Source: Acidobacteriota bacterium
GTDB taxonomy: Bacteria; Acidobacteriota; Blastocatellia; RBC074
DNA length: 52,500 nt
Direction of reading: 5' to 3'
Assembly: GCA_019639255.1 (NCBI GenBank)
Contig: JAHBSF010000011.1
Location: forward strand, 1 to 52,500
The notes beneath the pieces are model-generated. The model saw only the letters and a list, made by a program, of their open reading frames with translations, did no database searches and was not told the DNA's origin. Made by a program: the position numbers and the translations under genes. Positions 35,636 through 46,496 of the stretch are shown in pieces; within the stretch, counting starts at the first letter, position 1; every line of letters begins with the position of its first letter.

Positions 35636-36346
35636 ATGCGTTATTTGATCATTGCAGCCGTGTGCATATTTGCCATGGTTGGCGCCGCCGGCGCGCAGAA
35701 AAAGATGAAGCCGTGGACGGAGTGGAGCGAAAAAGACGCCAAAAAGATTCTGGAAGAATCGCCCTGGGCGCATACGCAGACCGAAACCGATACCTCGGAG
35801 ATGTTCTTCAACCCGACATCGCAATCGGGCGGCGGCGCAAGCAGCGGACGCAGCGAACGCGGCGCGTTCAATCAGGCGATGAACCTCAACTACCGCATAC
35901 GCTTCCTCTCGGCCAAACCCATACGCGCAGCCTTCGCCCGCACGATGACCGCGAAACAACCCGCGATGGCCGATGCGATGAAGGATTTCGTAGACCGCGA
36001 TTTCAAGGACTACATCGTAATTGCAGTGACGTTTGACGCAGCGGACCGGCGCGTGGAAGGTCCCGTGATGCAGATTTTTCAGGCCGCAAATCTCGGCGTG
36101 CTGAAAAACGATACGTTCCTCGAAACCAAAAACGGCAAGCGGCTCTTCATCGCACAGTACTCTCCGCCCAACCCGCAGGACGGCCTCGGCGCAAAATTCA
36201 TCTTTCCGCGCCAGGTGGATGACGAACCGTTCATCACGCCCGCAAGCGGCGAGGTCCGTTTCTATTCCGAAGTCGGCAAAAACGTCAAACTCAATATGCG
36301 GTTCAAGGTCGCGGATATGATGTTCGAAGACCGCTTCGAGTACTGA
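35636..36346 (+). CDS. Secreted acidobacterial protein, GWxTD-like
   Basis: ATG 35636, with GGAG 5 nt upstream, gives 236 residues; the in-frame ATG at 35612 overlaps the previous gene. Residues 1-21 form a signal peptide (MRYLIIAAVCIFAMVGAAGA). The mature start KPWTEWSEKDAKKILEESPWA resembles acidobacterial secreted proteins sometimes annotated GWxTD-domain proteins, where a W-[ST]-x-x-[DE] segment is conserved. That assignment is tentative. The rest is a small alpha/beta domain ending MMFEDRFEY. Function unknown. Confidence 0.6.
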   Translation: MRYLIIAAVCIFAMVGAAGAQKKMKPWTEWSEKDAKKILEESPWAHTQTETDTSEMFFNPTSQSGGGASSGRSERGAFNQAMNLNYRIRFLSAKPIRAAFARTMTAKQPAMADAMKDFVDRDFKDYIVIAVTFDAADRRVEGPVMQIFQAANLGVLKNDTFLETKNGKRLFIAQYSPPNPQDGLGAKFIFPRQVDDEPFITPASGEVRFYSEVGKNVKLNMRFKVADMMFEDRFEY

Positions 36347-36349
36347 AAA

Positions 36350-36438
36350 AGATAACGGAACATACGAAAATAGACGAAACATACGAAAGGACGATTTACT
36401 TCCGTATGTTTCGTCTATTTTCGTTTGTTCCGTTATCT
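36350..36438. repeat. Palindromic repeat between convergent genes
   Basis: Arms 36350-36389 and 36399-36438 match at 38 of 40 positions. The right outer end overlaps the TAG stop codon of the cysteine-cluster gene. Confidence 0.92.
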
Positions 36439-37006
36439 AAAAGTCGAATGCTTCTTTGAGCTTGTCGACGCGTTTGCCGAGCGCGTGGCGCAATTCGGCC
36501 TTCACCGCTCCCCACGTAGTCGGGTGTTCGGGTTGCCCCTCGAAGTAAAACGGGCAGGGCGCGGGTGCGATTTCCCGCTGCACCTCGCGCAGGTCGATCG
36601 GATCTATCGGAAATACCACGCAGGGCGGCGTGGCGTGCTTCGTGGTGTAGATCATGCACGCCGTAGTATGTTCGTTCTCGACGAAAAACGAGCAGCGGAA
36701 CGTCAGCTTGCAGCACAGCCCGCAGCGGTTGCAGCCGCCGCGTTGGTAGGGTTTCCAGCGATACAGTATGCGATCGGGCAGAAAGCTTGATAGCACCCAG
36801 CGCCGCGCCGCGCCGTAAGAATGTCGGGCGTAAAAGAAGCTCGCTATCTTGCGGAAGGTGATGCGGGTTTTCGTCCGGTAGACCCATGCGTCCGTGAATT
36901 TTGGTATCTCGATCGCGGGCGTTTCCGATGCAGCGGATGACGCAGCGGGCTTGTTAAGCGGCTCTATCTGCACGAGCCGCTGGGGCGGCTGAACTGGTTG
37001 CGACAT
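36437..37006 (-). CDS. YkgJ-type cysteine cluster protein
   Basis: This 189-residue protein holds the metal-chelating cysteine cluster typical of the YkgJ/UPF0153 family (CNRCGLCCKLTFRC near residue 92), plus CMIYTTKHATPPC and a C-terminal CPFYFEG. The family is predicted to bind iron or zinc and its function is open. The N-terminal 40 residues are low-complexity Pro/Ala/Ser. A central basic segment (RKIASFFYARHSYGAARRW) precedes the cluster. Its stop codon overlaps the palindromic repeat. Confidence 0.8.
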   Translation of the reverse strand: MSQPVQPPQRLVQIEPLNKPAASSAASETPAIEIPKFTDAWVYRTKTRITFRKIASFFYARHSYGAARRWVLSSFLPDRILYRWKPYQRGGCNRCGLCCKLTFRCSFFVENEHTTACMIYTTKHATPPCVVFPIDPIDLREVQREIAPAPCPFYFEGQPEHPTTWGAVKAELRHALGKRVDKLKEAFDF

Positions 37007-37232
37007 TCAATCCCTCGCTCAAGATCATGATGGCGAACGCTCTGCGGCCCCTACAAAACACGCTGCACCCTTTTTAACAGCGATACGAGGAAGGAACCCG
37101 CAAGAGGAACGCGCCGCATCTTATCACTCCCGCACGCCCGCTGCCAACTCACATGTAATGCCTCGGTTACGGGCAGAAGATCAGGCCGCGGCCGTAAGAC
37201 TGACTACTACAGTCGCAATCAATACAATGATT

Positions 37233-37658
37233 TTAAGGGGATACCGCAGTGATGGAAGGAAAGCGCTTAAAATCTTCCACGTTGAAGGTCAAAATGCGAG
37301 TCAGACCGTGCACCAACATCGCCGCGACGAGACGCGTATCGTGAACCTGCTTTCCTATCACCCCGTATCGAATGACGAGCCTTTCCCATTCCGGATATAC
37401 AAGCGGCGAGTCGGGAAGAAGCCGAAAGAGATTTTTTATGCGCACGATCTCTGCCTCTGCTCTAACGGCCGTCATTCCAAGCCCGTTTTTGTCCGCGGAT
37501 CTTGTGGCCACGCTCCAAAACTCGATGATGTTTTGCGGCACGATATAAGGAATGTCATTGCGGATGAGACGATCCGTGACCGAGAAAGCCGCGGCGTGAT
37601 TCGGGTGAGAGGGCGTGGCCAGGCAAACGAGGATATTGGTATCGATAAGATACGGCAT
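37233..37658 (-). CDS. PIN-domain toxin (VapC-like)
   Basis: ATG 37658 gives 141 residues starting MPYLIDTNILV; the frame extends upstream but the PIN fold begins here. The metal-binding acidic residues are D6, E46 (NIIEFW), D107 (QVHDTRLVA) and D129 (NVEDF). PIN toxins are ribonucleases that cut tRNA or rRNA. The gene follows a small putative antitoxin gene by 11 nt on the same strand, the classic type II arrangement. Confidence 0.88.
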   Translation of the reverse strand: MPYLIDTNILVCLATPSHPNHAAAFSVTDRLIRNDIPYIVPQNIIEFWSVATRSADKNGLGMTAVRAEAEIVRIKNLFRLLPDSPLVYPEWERLVIRYGVIGKQVHDTRLVAAMLVHGLTRILTFNVEDFKRFPSITAVSP

Positions 37659-37669
37659 TAACGCCCATC

Positions 37670-37921
37670 CTAATCGTAGAGAGCCTCGCGTCTCGTATCC
37701 GGAATGACGGGAGTGTTCGGGTCGTGGCTTTTGACCCACTCGGCAAACGCATCGGCCAATTCATCGGGCGACGCCGTTTCGTAGAGAGGCCGCCCCTTGC
37801 CGCTGCTGCTCTCGGGAAGCAGGCTTAGTAGATATTCATCTACCGACAACCCGCGTTCTTTCGCCTGGGCGGCGATTATCGCCGCCGTCTCCGGTTTTAC
37901 ATCTTCAAGTATTGTGCTCAT
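37670..37921 (-). CDS. Putative antitoxin of PIN-domain module
   Basis: This 83-residue protein from ATG 37921 (an upstream ATG at 37945 is possible) has an N-terminal LEDVKPETAAIIAAQAKERG and LSVDEYLLSLLP, resembling the dimerising part of small antitoxins. The acidic C-terminal half (SPDELADAFAEWVKSHDP) is probably the toxin-binding tail. It precedes the PIN gene. A 21-bp palindrome just upstream could be its operator. Confidence 0.75.
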   Translation of the reverse strand: MSTILEDVKPETAAIIAAQAKERGLSVDEYLLSLLPESSSGKGRPLYETASPDELADAFAEWVKSHDPNTPVIPDTRREALYD

Positions 37922-37950
37922 CTCGCTGTCTCGATCTCCAGGCATGTTCG

Positions 37951-37971
37951 TGATTTATTCCGAACAAATCA
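37951..37971. promoter_or_regulatory. 21-bp palindrome upstream of toxin-antitoxin pair
   Basis: TGATTTATTC and its partner GAACAAATCA are complementary at 9 of 10 positions around a single base. The palindrome ends 30 nt upstream of the antitoxin ATG, the usual place for an autoregulatory operator. Confidence 0.5.
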
Positions 37972-37981
37972 TATCGCCAAC

Positions 37982-38863
37982 TCACATTGTAAGCCTGACG
38001 AGCGCCGGCGAATCATCGCCCGTGTCGTCAATATGGCCGAGCGCGGCGTCGAGTTCCGCCGCAACATCCCCAATCATCCCGCCCGATTGCGATATGGCCC
38101 TGAAATCAAAAAGACGGTGATCCAGAAGATGCGTGGGCACGGCGTTGCCGAGCGCCGTCAGCATCGACTTCCTCAACCCCGGAATCTCTCCCTCCAACTC
38201 GTCGATCAGCCGCTTTATCCGCTTGCGCTTCAAATTCTCCTGCGATCCGCACAAATCGCACGGAATGACGGGAAACGCCTGCGTAGCCGCATAATCGGCT
38301 ATGTCGCGCTCCCATACATACGCAAGCGGCCGTATGATGGTGTTGCGCCCATCGTCCGAACGCAGCACGGGCGGCATCGCCTTGAGCGTTCCGATGTAGA
38401 AAACATTCAGCAGAAAAGTCTGAAGTATGTCGTCCGCGTGATGGCCGAGCGCGATTTTGTTGCAGCCCTCTTCGACAGCGATGTTGTAGAGAATGCCGCG
38501 CCGCAGCCGCGAGCAGACCGAGCAGTAGGTTTTGCCTTCGGGCACGAGACGTTTTACGACCGAATATGTGTCGCGTTCCACTATGCGATACGGCACGCCG
38601 AGCCCCGACAGGTATTCGGGCAGAACGTGCGCCGGAAAGCCGGGCTGTTTCTGATCCAGGTTGACCGCAAGCAGGTCGAATCGCACGGGCGCGCGGCGCT
38701 GCAATGCGCGCAGCAGCGCCAGCAACGTGTAGCTGTCCTTGCCGCCGCTCAGACACACCATTATGCGGTCGCCTTCGGCGATCATGCCGAAATCGCCTAT
38801 GGCCTCGCCCATCCGCCGCAGCAGTATTTTTTCCAGTCGTTCTCCGTTATCGAGCAAATCCAT
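37982..38863 (-). CDS. ttcA: tRNA 2-thiocytidine biosynthesis protein TtcA
   Basis: I chose ATG 38863 (293 residues); the longer frame starts with a tail encoded by repeat-like DNA. The PP-loop SGGKDS is at residues 39-44. Two cysteine pairs that hold the 4Fe-4S cluster are seen as [10 protein letters not shown] and [10 protein letters not shown], and [14 protein letters not shown] follows the family pattern. TtcA thiolates C32 in tRNAs using ATP and a persulfide donor. GGGGA lies directly before the ATG. thiL lies just upstream on the same strand. Confidence 0.92.
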   Translation of the reverse strand: MDLLDNGERLEKILLRRMGEAIGDFGMIAEGDRIMVCLSGGKDSYTLLALLRALQRRAPVRFDLLAVNLDQKQPGFPAHVLPEYLSGLGVPYRIVERDTYSVVKRLVPEGKTYCSVCSRLRRGILYNIAVEEGCNKIALGHHADDILQTFLLNVFYIGTLKAMPPVLRSDDGRNTIIRPLAYVWERDIADYAATQAFPVIPCDLCGSQENLKRKRIKRLIDELEGEIPGLRKSMLTALGNAVPTHLLDHRLFDFRAISQSGGMIGDVAAELDAALGHIDDTGDDSPALVRLTM

Positions 38864-38864
38864 T

Positions 38865-38921
38865 CCCCGCGCTTTCCGTGTATTCCGCATCCTTGTTTTC
38901 GCGTATTCCGCGGTTATTTCT
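38865..38921. repeat. Degenerate half copy of palindromic repeat
   Basis: GCTTTCCGTGTATTCCGCAT and TTTTCGCGTATTCCGCGGTT resemble two right-arm units. There is no complementary arm. It lies between thiL and ttcA, both on the minus strand. Confidence 0.45.
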
Positions 38922-38952
38922 CCCGTATTGTCGGTTGCGGGAGCGCCGCGCG

Positions 38953-39963
38953 TCAAATCCCACTGTGTTCATAACCGCGCGCGATCATCGGCGTTTGTTT
39001 TCCGTCGCGGCGCAGATACAGCCGGGAATCGCGCGCTTCGATAATCTCGCCTATGCGCGTAATCGGCGCACCGCACGCAGAAGCGGCATCCATCAACTCC
39101 GGTTCCCTGCCGCCGTCCGCCGCAACAAGCAGTTCGAAATCTTCGCCTCCGCCTGCTGCAAACGCAAATGCAAACTCCCTGTCCTCGCAGATCAGGCCGA
39201 CTTCCCCTGCAATAGGTACGGCGTCAAAATCAATCACTGCGCTTGCACCGCTCGCCTCGCATATGTGCGCCAGATCCCGCCCGAGTCCGTCGCTTATGTC
39301 GATCATTGCGTGCGCCAGTTGCAACTCTCCGACCCTCGCTCCGAACTCCGTGCGCGGTTCGGGACGCAGATGCGCCATCAATGCGCTTTGCACCAGGTCA
39401 TTTCCGGCCTGACCCGCGCGCGCGCCGTTTTTCAGCAATTCCAATCCCGCAGCCGAAGCGCCGATCGCGCCGGTGACGTAAACCGCATCACCGGGTTGCG
39501 CGCCCGCCCGGCGCACCGCCCGACCGCGCATGCATTCCCCGATGACTATCGAGTCGATCGCAAAACGATCGGGCGAGGTTGAAATGTCGCCGCCGATCAA
39601 AGTCACGCCGCAACGCGCGGCCAGCGCAAAATACCCGTCGAAGAATTCGCTCCAGAACCCGTCGTCGAACCCGCCCGGAATCGCAAGCGTCAGCAGACTG
39701 TAGCGCGGGCGCGCGCCCATGGCCGCAATATCGCTGAGGCTTACTACAAGCGCCTTGTGACCGAGCAGGCGCGCAACCGCATAATCGCGTCTGAAATCTA
39801 TGTCCTCGACCAGCAGATCAACGGTTATGACGTTTTCAAAACCGTCGCGCGTGCGCCACACGGCCGCATCGTCGCCGATGCCGATAACCGGCGCTCCGTC
39901 CGGTGAGGCGCGCCGCGCCGCTTCATTTCGCACGCGTTCGATGAATGCAAATTCGTCTGTCAT
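38953..39963 (-). CDS. thiL: Thiamine-monophosphate kinase
   Basis: ATG 39963 begins [15 protein letters not shown] (336 residues); the longer open frame is translated repeat DNA. Family motifs are [11 protein letters not shown] at the N-terminus, the metal/ATP-binding [12 protein letters not shown] and [16 protein letters not shown], then [21 protein letters not shown] and GGGEDFELL. ThiL phosphorylates thiamine monophosphate to the active diphosphate. No other thiamine gene is in the window. The start lies next to a repeat that separates it from the upstream amidohydrolase. Confidence 0.94.
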   Translation of the reverse strand: MTDEFAFIERVRNEAARRASPDGAPVIGIGDDAAVWRTRDGFENVITVDLLVEDIDFRRDYAVARLLGHKALVVSLSDIAAMGARPRYSLLTLAIPGGFDDGFWSEFFDGYFALAARCGVTLIGGDISTSPDRFAIDSIVIGECMRGRAVRRAGAQPGDAVYVTGAIGASAAGLELLKNGARAGQAGNDLVQSALMAHLRPEPRTEFGARVGELQLAHAMIDISDGLGRDLAHICEASGASAVIDFDAVPIAGEVGLICEDREFAFAFAAGGGEDFELLVAADGGREPELMDAASACGAPITRIGEIIEARDSRLYLRRDGKQTPMIARGYEHSGI

Positions 39964-39971
39964 ACTGACGA

Positions 39972-40070
39972 AAAGAGATAACGGAACAAACAGAAATGAA
40001 ACGGAAAAGACGAAAGGAGTGCTTCTTTCGGTATGTTTCGTATTATTTCGTTCCTTTCGTAATCCCTCTT
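39972..40070. repeat. Palindromic repeat, diverged full copy
   Basis: AAAGAGATAACGGAACAAAC on the left and TTTCGTAATCCCTCTT on the right are outer arms with several mismatches. The right half contains the stop codon and last codons (GITKGTK) of the amidohydrolase. Confidence 0.75.
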
Positions 40071-41392
40071 CCCATCTTCTCGGCTTCACGGCTCGCCGCA
40101 TCGACGACCTCCGCTTCGTCAAGCGTGGTCAGGCGCCCCTCGCGAAGCACCGCGCGGCCGTCGATCCATACCCATTCGACATCACCCGTCTGCGCAGCGT
40201 AAACAATGGCCGATACCGCGTCATAAGCCGGAGTAGTGTGAATACGATTAAGGTTGATGAGCTGCAGATCGGCGCGTTTGCCGACCTCTATCGTCCCGAT
40301 TTCCTCGCCGAGTCCGAGCGCGTGCGCGCCCTGCACCGTAGCCATTCGCAGCACCGCCGGCGCGGGCAGCGCTTCGGGGCCGTGCAGCACCTTCTGTATC
40401 AGCGCCGCCGTCCGCATCTCGGTGAACATATCGAGCCGGTTGTTGCACGCAGCACCGTCCGCTCCAAGCGATACCTGTATGCCGCGCCCGAGCATCTCCG
40501 GCACGCGCGCCACTCCCGACGCAAGCTTCAGGTTCGACGACGGACAGTGCGCTACGTGTGCGCCCGAGTTTTGCAGTATCTCCATTTCCTCATCATTTAT
40601 ATGTATGCAGTGCGCCAGAACTACGTGCGGCGCGGCAAGCCCCGTATCGGCCAGATATACGATGTTGCGTTTCCCCGTGGATCGTTCGACCATTGCGATC
40701 TCGTCGCGGTTTTCCGATGCGTGCGTATGAACCAGCACGCCGCGTTCGCGCGACAACCGCGCAACCTCACGCAGCAACGTATCCGTGCAGCTCACGGCGA
40801 AGCGCGGCGCAAAACAGCATTGCACCCGCCCATCCCCGCTCCCGTGAAATCGATCGATCAGCTCGACGGATTCAGCGATCGACGCTTCGGTGTTTTCCGC
40901 AAGCCCCGCCGGCACGTCCTCGCCCGCATCCATCATGCATTTGCCCACCGTGGCGCGAAAACCCGACTCGATGACGGCTTCAATCACGGTTTCCGTATGG
41001 TTGACGGTTTCCATCGTCAGCGCCGCCGTAGTCCCGCCGCGTATGAGTTCGGCGATTCCCAACCGGGCCGAAGCGCGCAGCGACGCCTGCGTATGCGCGG
41101 CCTCCATCGGCCATACGCGTTTCCTGAGCCAGTCTATGAGCGAAAGATCGTCGGCCGCGCCGCGAAAAAGCGTCTGGCACAGATGTACATGCGTCTGAAC
41201 GAAACCCGGCAGCAGCACGCAGCCGTATCCGTCTATGTAATCATCCGTATCGGCGTCAACCGCAGCGCCGTCGGGCGGAGCAAACCCGGCTATCCGCCCC
41301 CGCTCGATGATCACATCCCCGGTAAAGATGCGGTTCTCGGCGTCGAGCGTTATAACCGTTGTACCGTGTATTACAGTTCTTTCTTTATTCAT
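40043..41392 (-). CDS. Amidohydrolase, MTA/SAH deaminase-like
   Basis: From ATG 41392 the protein has 449 residues. The metal-binding HxH is in [16 protein letters not shown], followed by [17 protein letters not shown], typical of the ATZ/TRZ and MTA/SAH deaminase branch. Further metal ligands are in [19 protein letters not shown] and [15 protein letters not shown]. The predicted reaction is hydrolytic deamination of an adenosine-type or guanine-type substrate. AAGGAG directly abuts the ATG, an unusual spacing, so the start is uncertain; ATG 41425 is the alternative. The C-terminal tail is encoded by a palindromic repeat. Confidence 0.85.
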   Translation of the reverse strand: MNKERTVIHGTTVITLDAENRIFTGDVIIERGRIAGFAPPDGAAVDADTDDYIDGYGCVLLPGFVQTHVHLCQTLFRGAADDLSLIDWLRKRVWPMEAAHTQASLRASARLGIAELIRGGTTAALTMETVNHTETVIEAVIESGFRATVGKCMMDAGEDVPAGLAENTEASIAESVELIDRFHGSGDGRVQCCFAPRFAVSCTDTLLREVARLSRERGVLVHTHASENRDEIAMVERSTGKRNIVYLADTGLAAPHVVLAHCIHINDEEMEILQNSGAHVAHCPSSNLKLASGVARVPEMLGRGIQVSLGADGAACNNRLDMFTEMRTAALIQKVLHGPEALPAPAVLRMATVQGAHALGLGEEIGTIEVGKRADLQLINLNRIHTTPAYDAVSAIVYAAQTGDVEWVWIDGRAVLREGRLTTLDEAEVVDAASREAEKMGRGITKGTK

Positions 41393-41413
41393 CTCCTTCA
41401 AAACCCGCAGGGG

Positions 41414-41419
41414 ATTATA
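41414..41419 (-). promoter_or_regulatory. Candidate -10 box for amidohydrolase
   Basis: TATAAT on the minus strand, about 22 nt upstream of ATG 41392. No good -35 was found. The octamer ATTATAAT also reads TATAAT on the plus strand toward the divergent DUF4139 gene. Confidence 0.3.
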
Positions 41420-41569
41420 ATGCATCGGGCGCCAAAGACCGCTGCAAGCCCGCGCCGCCGAACCCGTTCATTGGGTGTCGAAACGCGGTCAACCCTCCCC
41501 GCGTTTCAACGGGTGATGTGTGAATAAGGGCTGGAGAATATGTTGGGGGAAACGATGGAAAGGACCATA

Positions 41570-43117
41570 ATGAGAACGAAAAAGGGGCTGCGGCGCAAAG
41601 TGGGCGCCTATGTACTGGCGCTTGCGCTTGCGGCGATGACGGCAAACAACCTGAGCTTTGCCGCCGATTACCGGGATGAAACGCGGGGCGAAGGAGGACG
41701 AGAAAAAATGACTGAATCCGTTGCCGGAAATCTTCAGGGCAATCAGCCCTCGGGACAAAGCACGATCGACGATCAGTCGAACGTCGCCATCACGGTCTAC
41801 AACTCGAATCTGGGACTCGTAAAGGACACGCGCGCGATGAGGCTGCCGCGCGGCGCCTCGATGCTGCGTTTTATGGACGTCGCGCAGCAGATCAATCCGA
41901 CCACGGTTCACATCAAATCGCTGACTGCTCCGAATGCGCTCAGCGTCATCGAACAGAGCTACGAATACGATCTGCTCAATCCGCAAAAACTGCTCGACAA
42001 ATACGTAGGGCGCGAACTGACGCTCGTTTTGCGCACGATCGAAAACAATACCGAACGAATGATTCCTACGGCTGCTACGCTGCTTTCCAACAATCAGGGG
42101 CAGGTCTGGCAGATCGGCAACCAGATAGTCATCAATCCGACCAACATCGCCGAAATCCGGTTTGACCGCCTGCCCGCCGACCTGATCGCAAAACCCACGC
42201 TCGTATGGACGCTCAGCAATACGGGCGCAGAAGCTCATACGGTCGAAGCCTCCTACCTCACAACCGGCATCGGTTGGCGTTCGGATTACGTAGTGGTCGT
42301 AAACCAGAACGACACGAAAGCCGATCTCAACGGATGGGTGACGATCAACAACAACAGCGGTACAACCTACCGCAACGCGGAACTCAAACTCGTCGCGGGC
42401 GATGTCAACCGCGTGCAGGATCAGGTGACGTTGGCAAAAGAAATGCGCAGAATGGATGCGGTGGCTGCGCAGGCCGCGCCGCAGTTTGAGGAGCAGGCGT
42501 TTTTCGAGTATCACCTCTACAGCCTGCAACGCCCCGCAACGCTCAAAAACAACGAAACCAAACAGATCAATCTGCTTTCAGCCGCGAATTTCAACGTCAG
42601 GAAGGAGCTCGTGCTCAACGGACAGGCGTATTACTACCAGGGCTACAACAACCCGGGCGAACCGATAAAAGAGAAAGTCGGCGTATTCATCGAATTCAAG
42701 AATTCGAAGGATAACAACCTCGGGCAGCCGCTCCCGGCCGGCATCGTCCGCGTTTACAAGGCCGATGCGTCGGGCGCGCAGCAGTTCATAGGCGAAAACC
42801 GCATAGGCCATACGCCGAAGGATGAATCCGTGCGCGTAAAACTCGGCGATGCATTCGACGTAGTTGCCGAGCGCAAGCAGACCGACTATCGCAGTATTGC
42901 GCGGCGCGTGTTCGAATACGCCTACGAAATCCGCATCCGCAACCACAAGGAAGAGGCCATAACCTTAGTGGTCAATGAGCCGATAGGCGGAGAGTGGGAA
43001 ATCCTGAGTTCGACTTTCCCGGCGGAAAAGACGGCCGCGTTTGCCGCGCGGTTCAACGTGCCGGTAGCGAAGGACGGCGAAGCGGTGCTCAGCTATCGGG
43101 TGCGGGTGAGATTTTAG
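41570..43117 (+). CDS. Secreted DUF4139 domain protein
   Basis: I chose ATG 41570, preceded by GGAAAGGA and opening a good signal peptide ([20 protein letters not shown]); ATGs at 41540 and 41555 are alternatives. The product has 515 residues. The start [23 protein letters not shown] and the C-terminal part ([52 protein letters not shown]) fit the DUF4139 beta-rich family. Related MuiA-like proteins affect cell-surface properties; function here is unknown. The gene converges with ligA across a palindromic repeat and a structured region. Confidence 0.8.
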   Translation: MRTKKGLRRKVGAYVLALALAAMTANNLSFAADYRDETRGEGGREKMTESVAGNLQGNQPSGQSTIDDQSNVAITVYNSNLGLVKDTRAMRLPRGASMLRFMDVAQQINPTTVHIKSLTAPNALSVIEQSYEYDLLNPQKLLDKYVGRELTLVLRTIENNTERMIPTAATLLSNNQGQVWQIGNQIVINPTNIAEIRFDRLPADLIAKPTLVWTLSNTGAEAHTVEASYLTTGIGWRSDYVVVVNQNDTKADLNGWVTINNNSGTTYRNAELKLVAGDVNRVQDQVTLAKEMRRMDAVAAQAAPQFEEQAFFEYHLYSLQRPATLKNNETKQINLLSAANFNVRKELVLNGQAYYYQGYNNPGEPIKEKVGVFIEFKNSKDNNLGQPLPAGIVRVYKADASGAQQFIGENRIGHTPKDESVRVKLGDAFDVVAERKQTDYRSIARRVFEYAYEIRIRNHKEEAITLVVNEPIGGEWEILSSTFPAEKTAAFAARFNVPVAKDGEAVLSYRVRVRF

Positions 43118-43220
43118 GGCAAGATAACGGAACAAACGAAAAAAGACGGAAACTACGGAAATATTCAACTTTTCCGTAATTTTCGTCTTTTTTCGTTTGT
43201 TCCGTTATCTTGCCCTAAAA
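43112..43220. repeat. Palindromic repeat with arms reaching into flanking gene end
   Basis: The outer 37 nt are perfectly complementary, including TTTTAGGGCA outside the AGATAACGG core. That outside part contains the stop codon of the DUF4139 gene. The centre belongs to the TATTCAAC subfamily. Confidence 0.93.
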
Positions 43221-43330
43221 ACATTAAGGGGTGGACCGTTAGGTCCACCCAGTTCAGCAGCGTCCTCAGCCATTAGGGTATTTACCGCTGCTAATTGCTC
43301 CAAACTATAAACCATCCCCCTTAAATTTCG
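43221..43330. other. Structured region between DUF4139 gene and ligA
   Basis: Three inverted repeats are visible: GGGTGGACC/GGTCCACCC with a 4-nt loop (43229-43250), AGCAGCG/CGCTGCT (43256-43262 with 43286-43292), and TTAAGGGG/CCCCTTAA (43224-43231 with 43317-43324). The first and third overlap and exclude each other, as in a switch. It may be the 3' region of ligA, a terminator or an RNA. A 36-codon minus-strand ORF (43205-43315) spans it but is probably not a gene. Confidence 0.45.
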
Positions 43331-43351
43331 CAATACATGGCAAAAAAATTT

Positions 43352-45451
<2,100 letters not shown>

Positions 45452-45454
45452 TCA

Positions 45455-46390
45455 TCAGGGTTCGACATCGAACAGCGTCGGTGCGCGGCTCGCCTTCTCC
45501 CGCCCGGTCGGGGCGTGAACGGGCCGGCCGAGCGGGCGATACGCCAGACGTCCGGCGTAAAGATCCTCTATGCGTTCGCGTGCAAGGCGCGCATACTCGA
45601 CTTCCTTTTCGCACCCGAGCGCGCGCCTGCCGTGCGCTAGCGCCGCAACCAGAGACGAACCCGCTCCGGCGAACGGATCGAGCACCCAGTCGTTTTCGTC
45701 CGTCAGCGCAAGCACGCACCTCTCGACGAGTTCTATCGGAAACTGGCAGGGATGAATGGTCTTTTCCGGATGCTTCGCCTTGACGTTGGGTATCTCCCAT
45801 ACGCCCGAAGCCCAGTCCCGCTCCATCGCGTTCCAGAAATCTCCGGGATTTTTCCCCAACGGATGACCCGAAGGCAATCCGCGCCGCGCACCGCGAAAAT
45901 GCGTCTTGCCCGGATACTTCGACGGCACGCGCACATCATCCAGATGAAATGTGTAGCGGTCGCCCCGCGTAAACCACAACAGCACCTCGTACCGCCCGGA
46001 AAAACGCCGCTTTTCGTGCATGCCGTGCGCAAAGTGCCAGACTATCCGGTTGCGCAACCGCAGGCCCCGCGACCTGAGCAACGGATAGAAAAAAATGTCG
46101 AGCGGAAACACCTGCGCGTCCGCAACATAGTTGCCCACCTGCCAGCACAGCGACCCGTCGGGCGAAAGCACTCGCACGAGTTCGTCGATTACGGGCAGAA
46201 ACGATACGAGATAATCGTCGAGCCGCGCCGCAGTTTCATAAGATTTTCCGATGTTATAGGGCGGCGATGTGATGATGAGTTTTGCCAGACCCGAGGGAAG
46301 CGCAGCAAGAGCATCGCGGCAGTCGCCCTCGACGATTACCGCTTCGGCTCCGGGGTAATAACCGGCTGCTATCTCGGGTTTGGTAGCCAT
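45455..46390 (-). CDS. Orphan site-specific DNA methyltransferase (SPPY type, beta class)
   Basis: This 311-residue protein has the catalytic motif TSPPYNIG at 41-48 before the AdoMet-binding motif DPFAGAGSS at 238-246, the beta-class order. The SPPY form favours N4-cytosine methylation, though some N6-adenine enzymes also carry it. Other blocks are NRIVWHFAHGMHEKRRF and KHPEKTIHPCQFPIELV. No restriction endonuclease gene lies nearby, so it may regulate genes or protect DNA rather than act in restriction. The recognition site cannot be inferred. Confidence 0.9.
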   Translation of the reverse strand: MATKPEIAAGYYPGAEAVIVEGDCRDALAALPSGLAKLIITSPPYNIGKSYETAARLDDYLVSFLPVIDELVRVLSPDGSLCWQVGNYVADAQVFPLDIFFYPLLRSRGLRLRNRIVWHFAHGMHEKRRFSGRYEVLLWFTRGDRYTFHLDDVRVPSKYPGKTHFRGARRGLPSGHPLGKNPGDFWNAMERDWASGVWEIPNVKAKHPEKTIHPCQFPIELVERCVLALTDENDWVLDPFAGAGSSLVAALAHGRRALGCEKEVEYARLARERIEDLYAGRLAYRPLGRPVHAPTGREKASRAPTLFDVEP

Positions 46391-46397
46391 CGGGAGA

Positions 46398-46496
46398 AAG
46401 GAGAGAGATAACGGAACAGACGAAAATAGACGAAAAACACGGAAAGATTGTCCGTTCCGTTTGTTTCGTGCTTTTTCGTTTGTTCCGTTATCTTTC
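46398..46496. repeat. Palindromic repeat, full copy
   Basis: AGATAACGGAACAGACG (from 46406) and CGTTTGTTCCGTTATCT (to 46493) are outer arms. The interior pairs imperfectly. The TTA at 46488-46490 is the menC stop codon, read as AGA-TAA. Confidence 0.88.

Noticed and set aside
37158-37661. 167-codon plus-strand frame
   Set aside because: It is antisense to the PIN-domain gene, which has all four acidic residues.
39964-40122. 53-residue extension of ThiL
   Set aside because: It is translated palindromic repeat; the known ThiL N-terminus starts at MTDEFAF.
43205-43315. 36-codon minus-strand ORF (MVYSLEQLAAVNTLM...)
   Set aside because: Codon use is unlike the neighbours, the purine run abuts the ATG, the stop comes from a repeat arm and strong RNA stems cover it.
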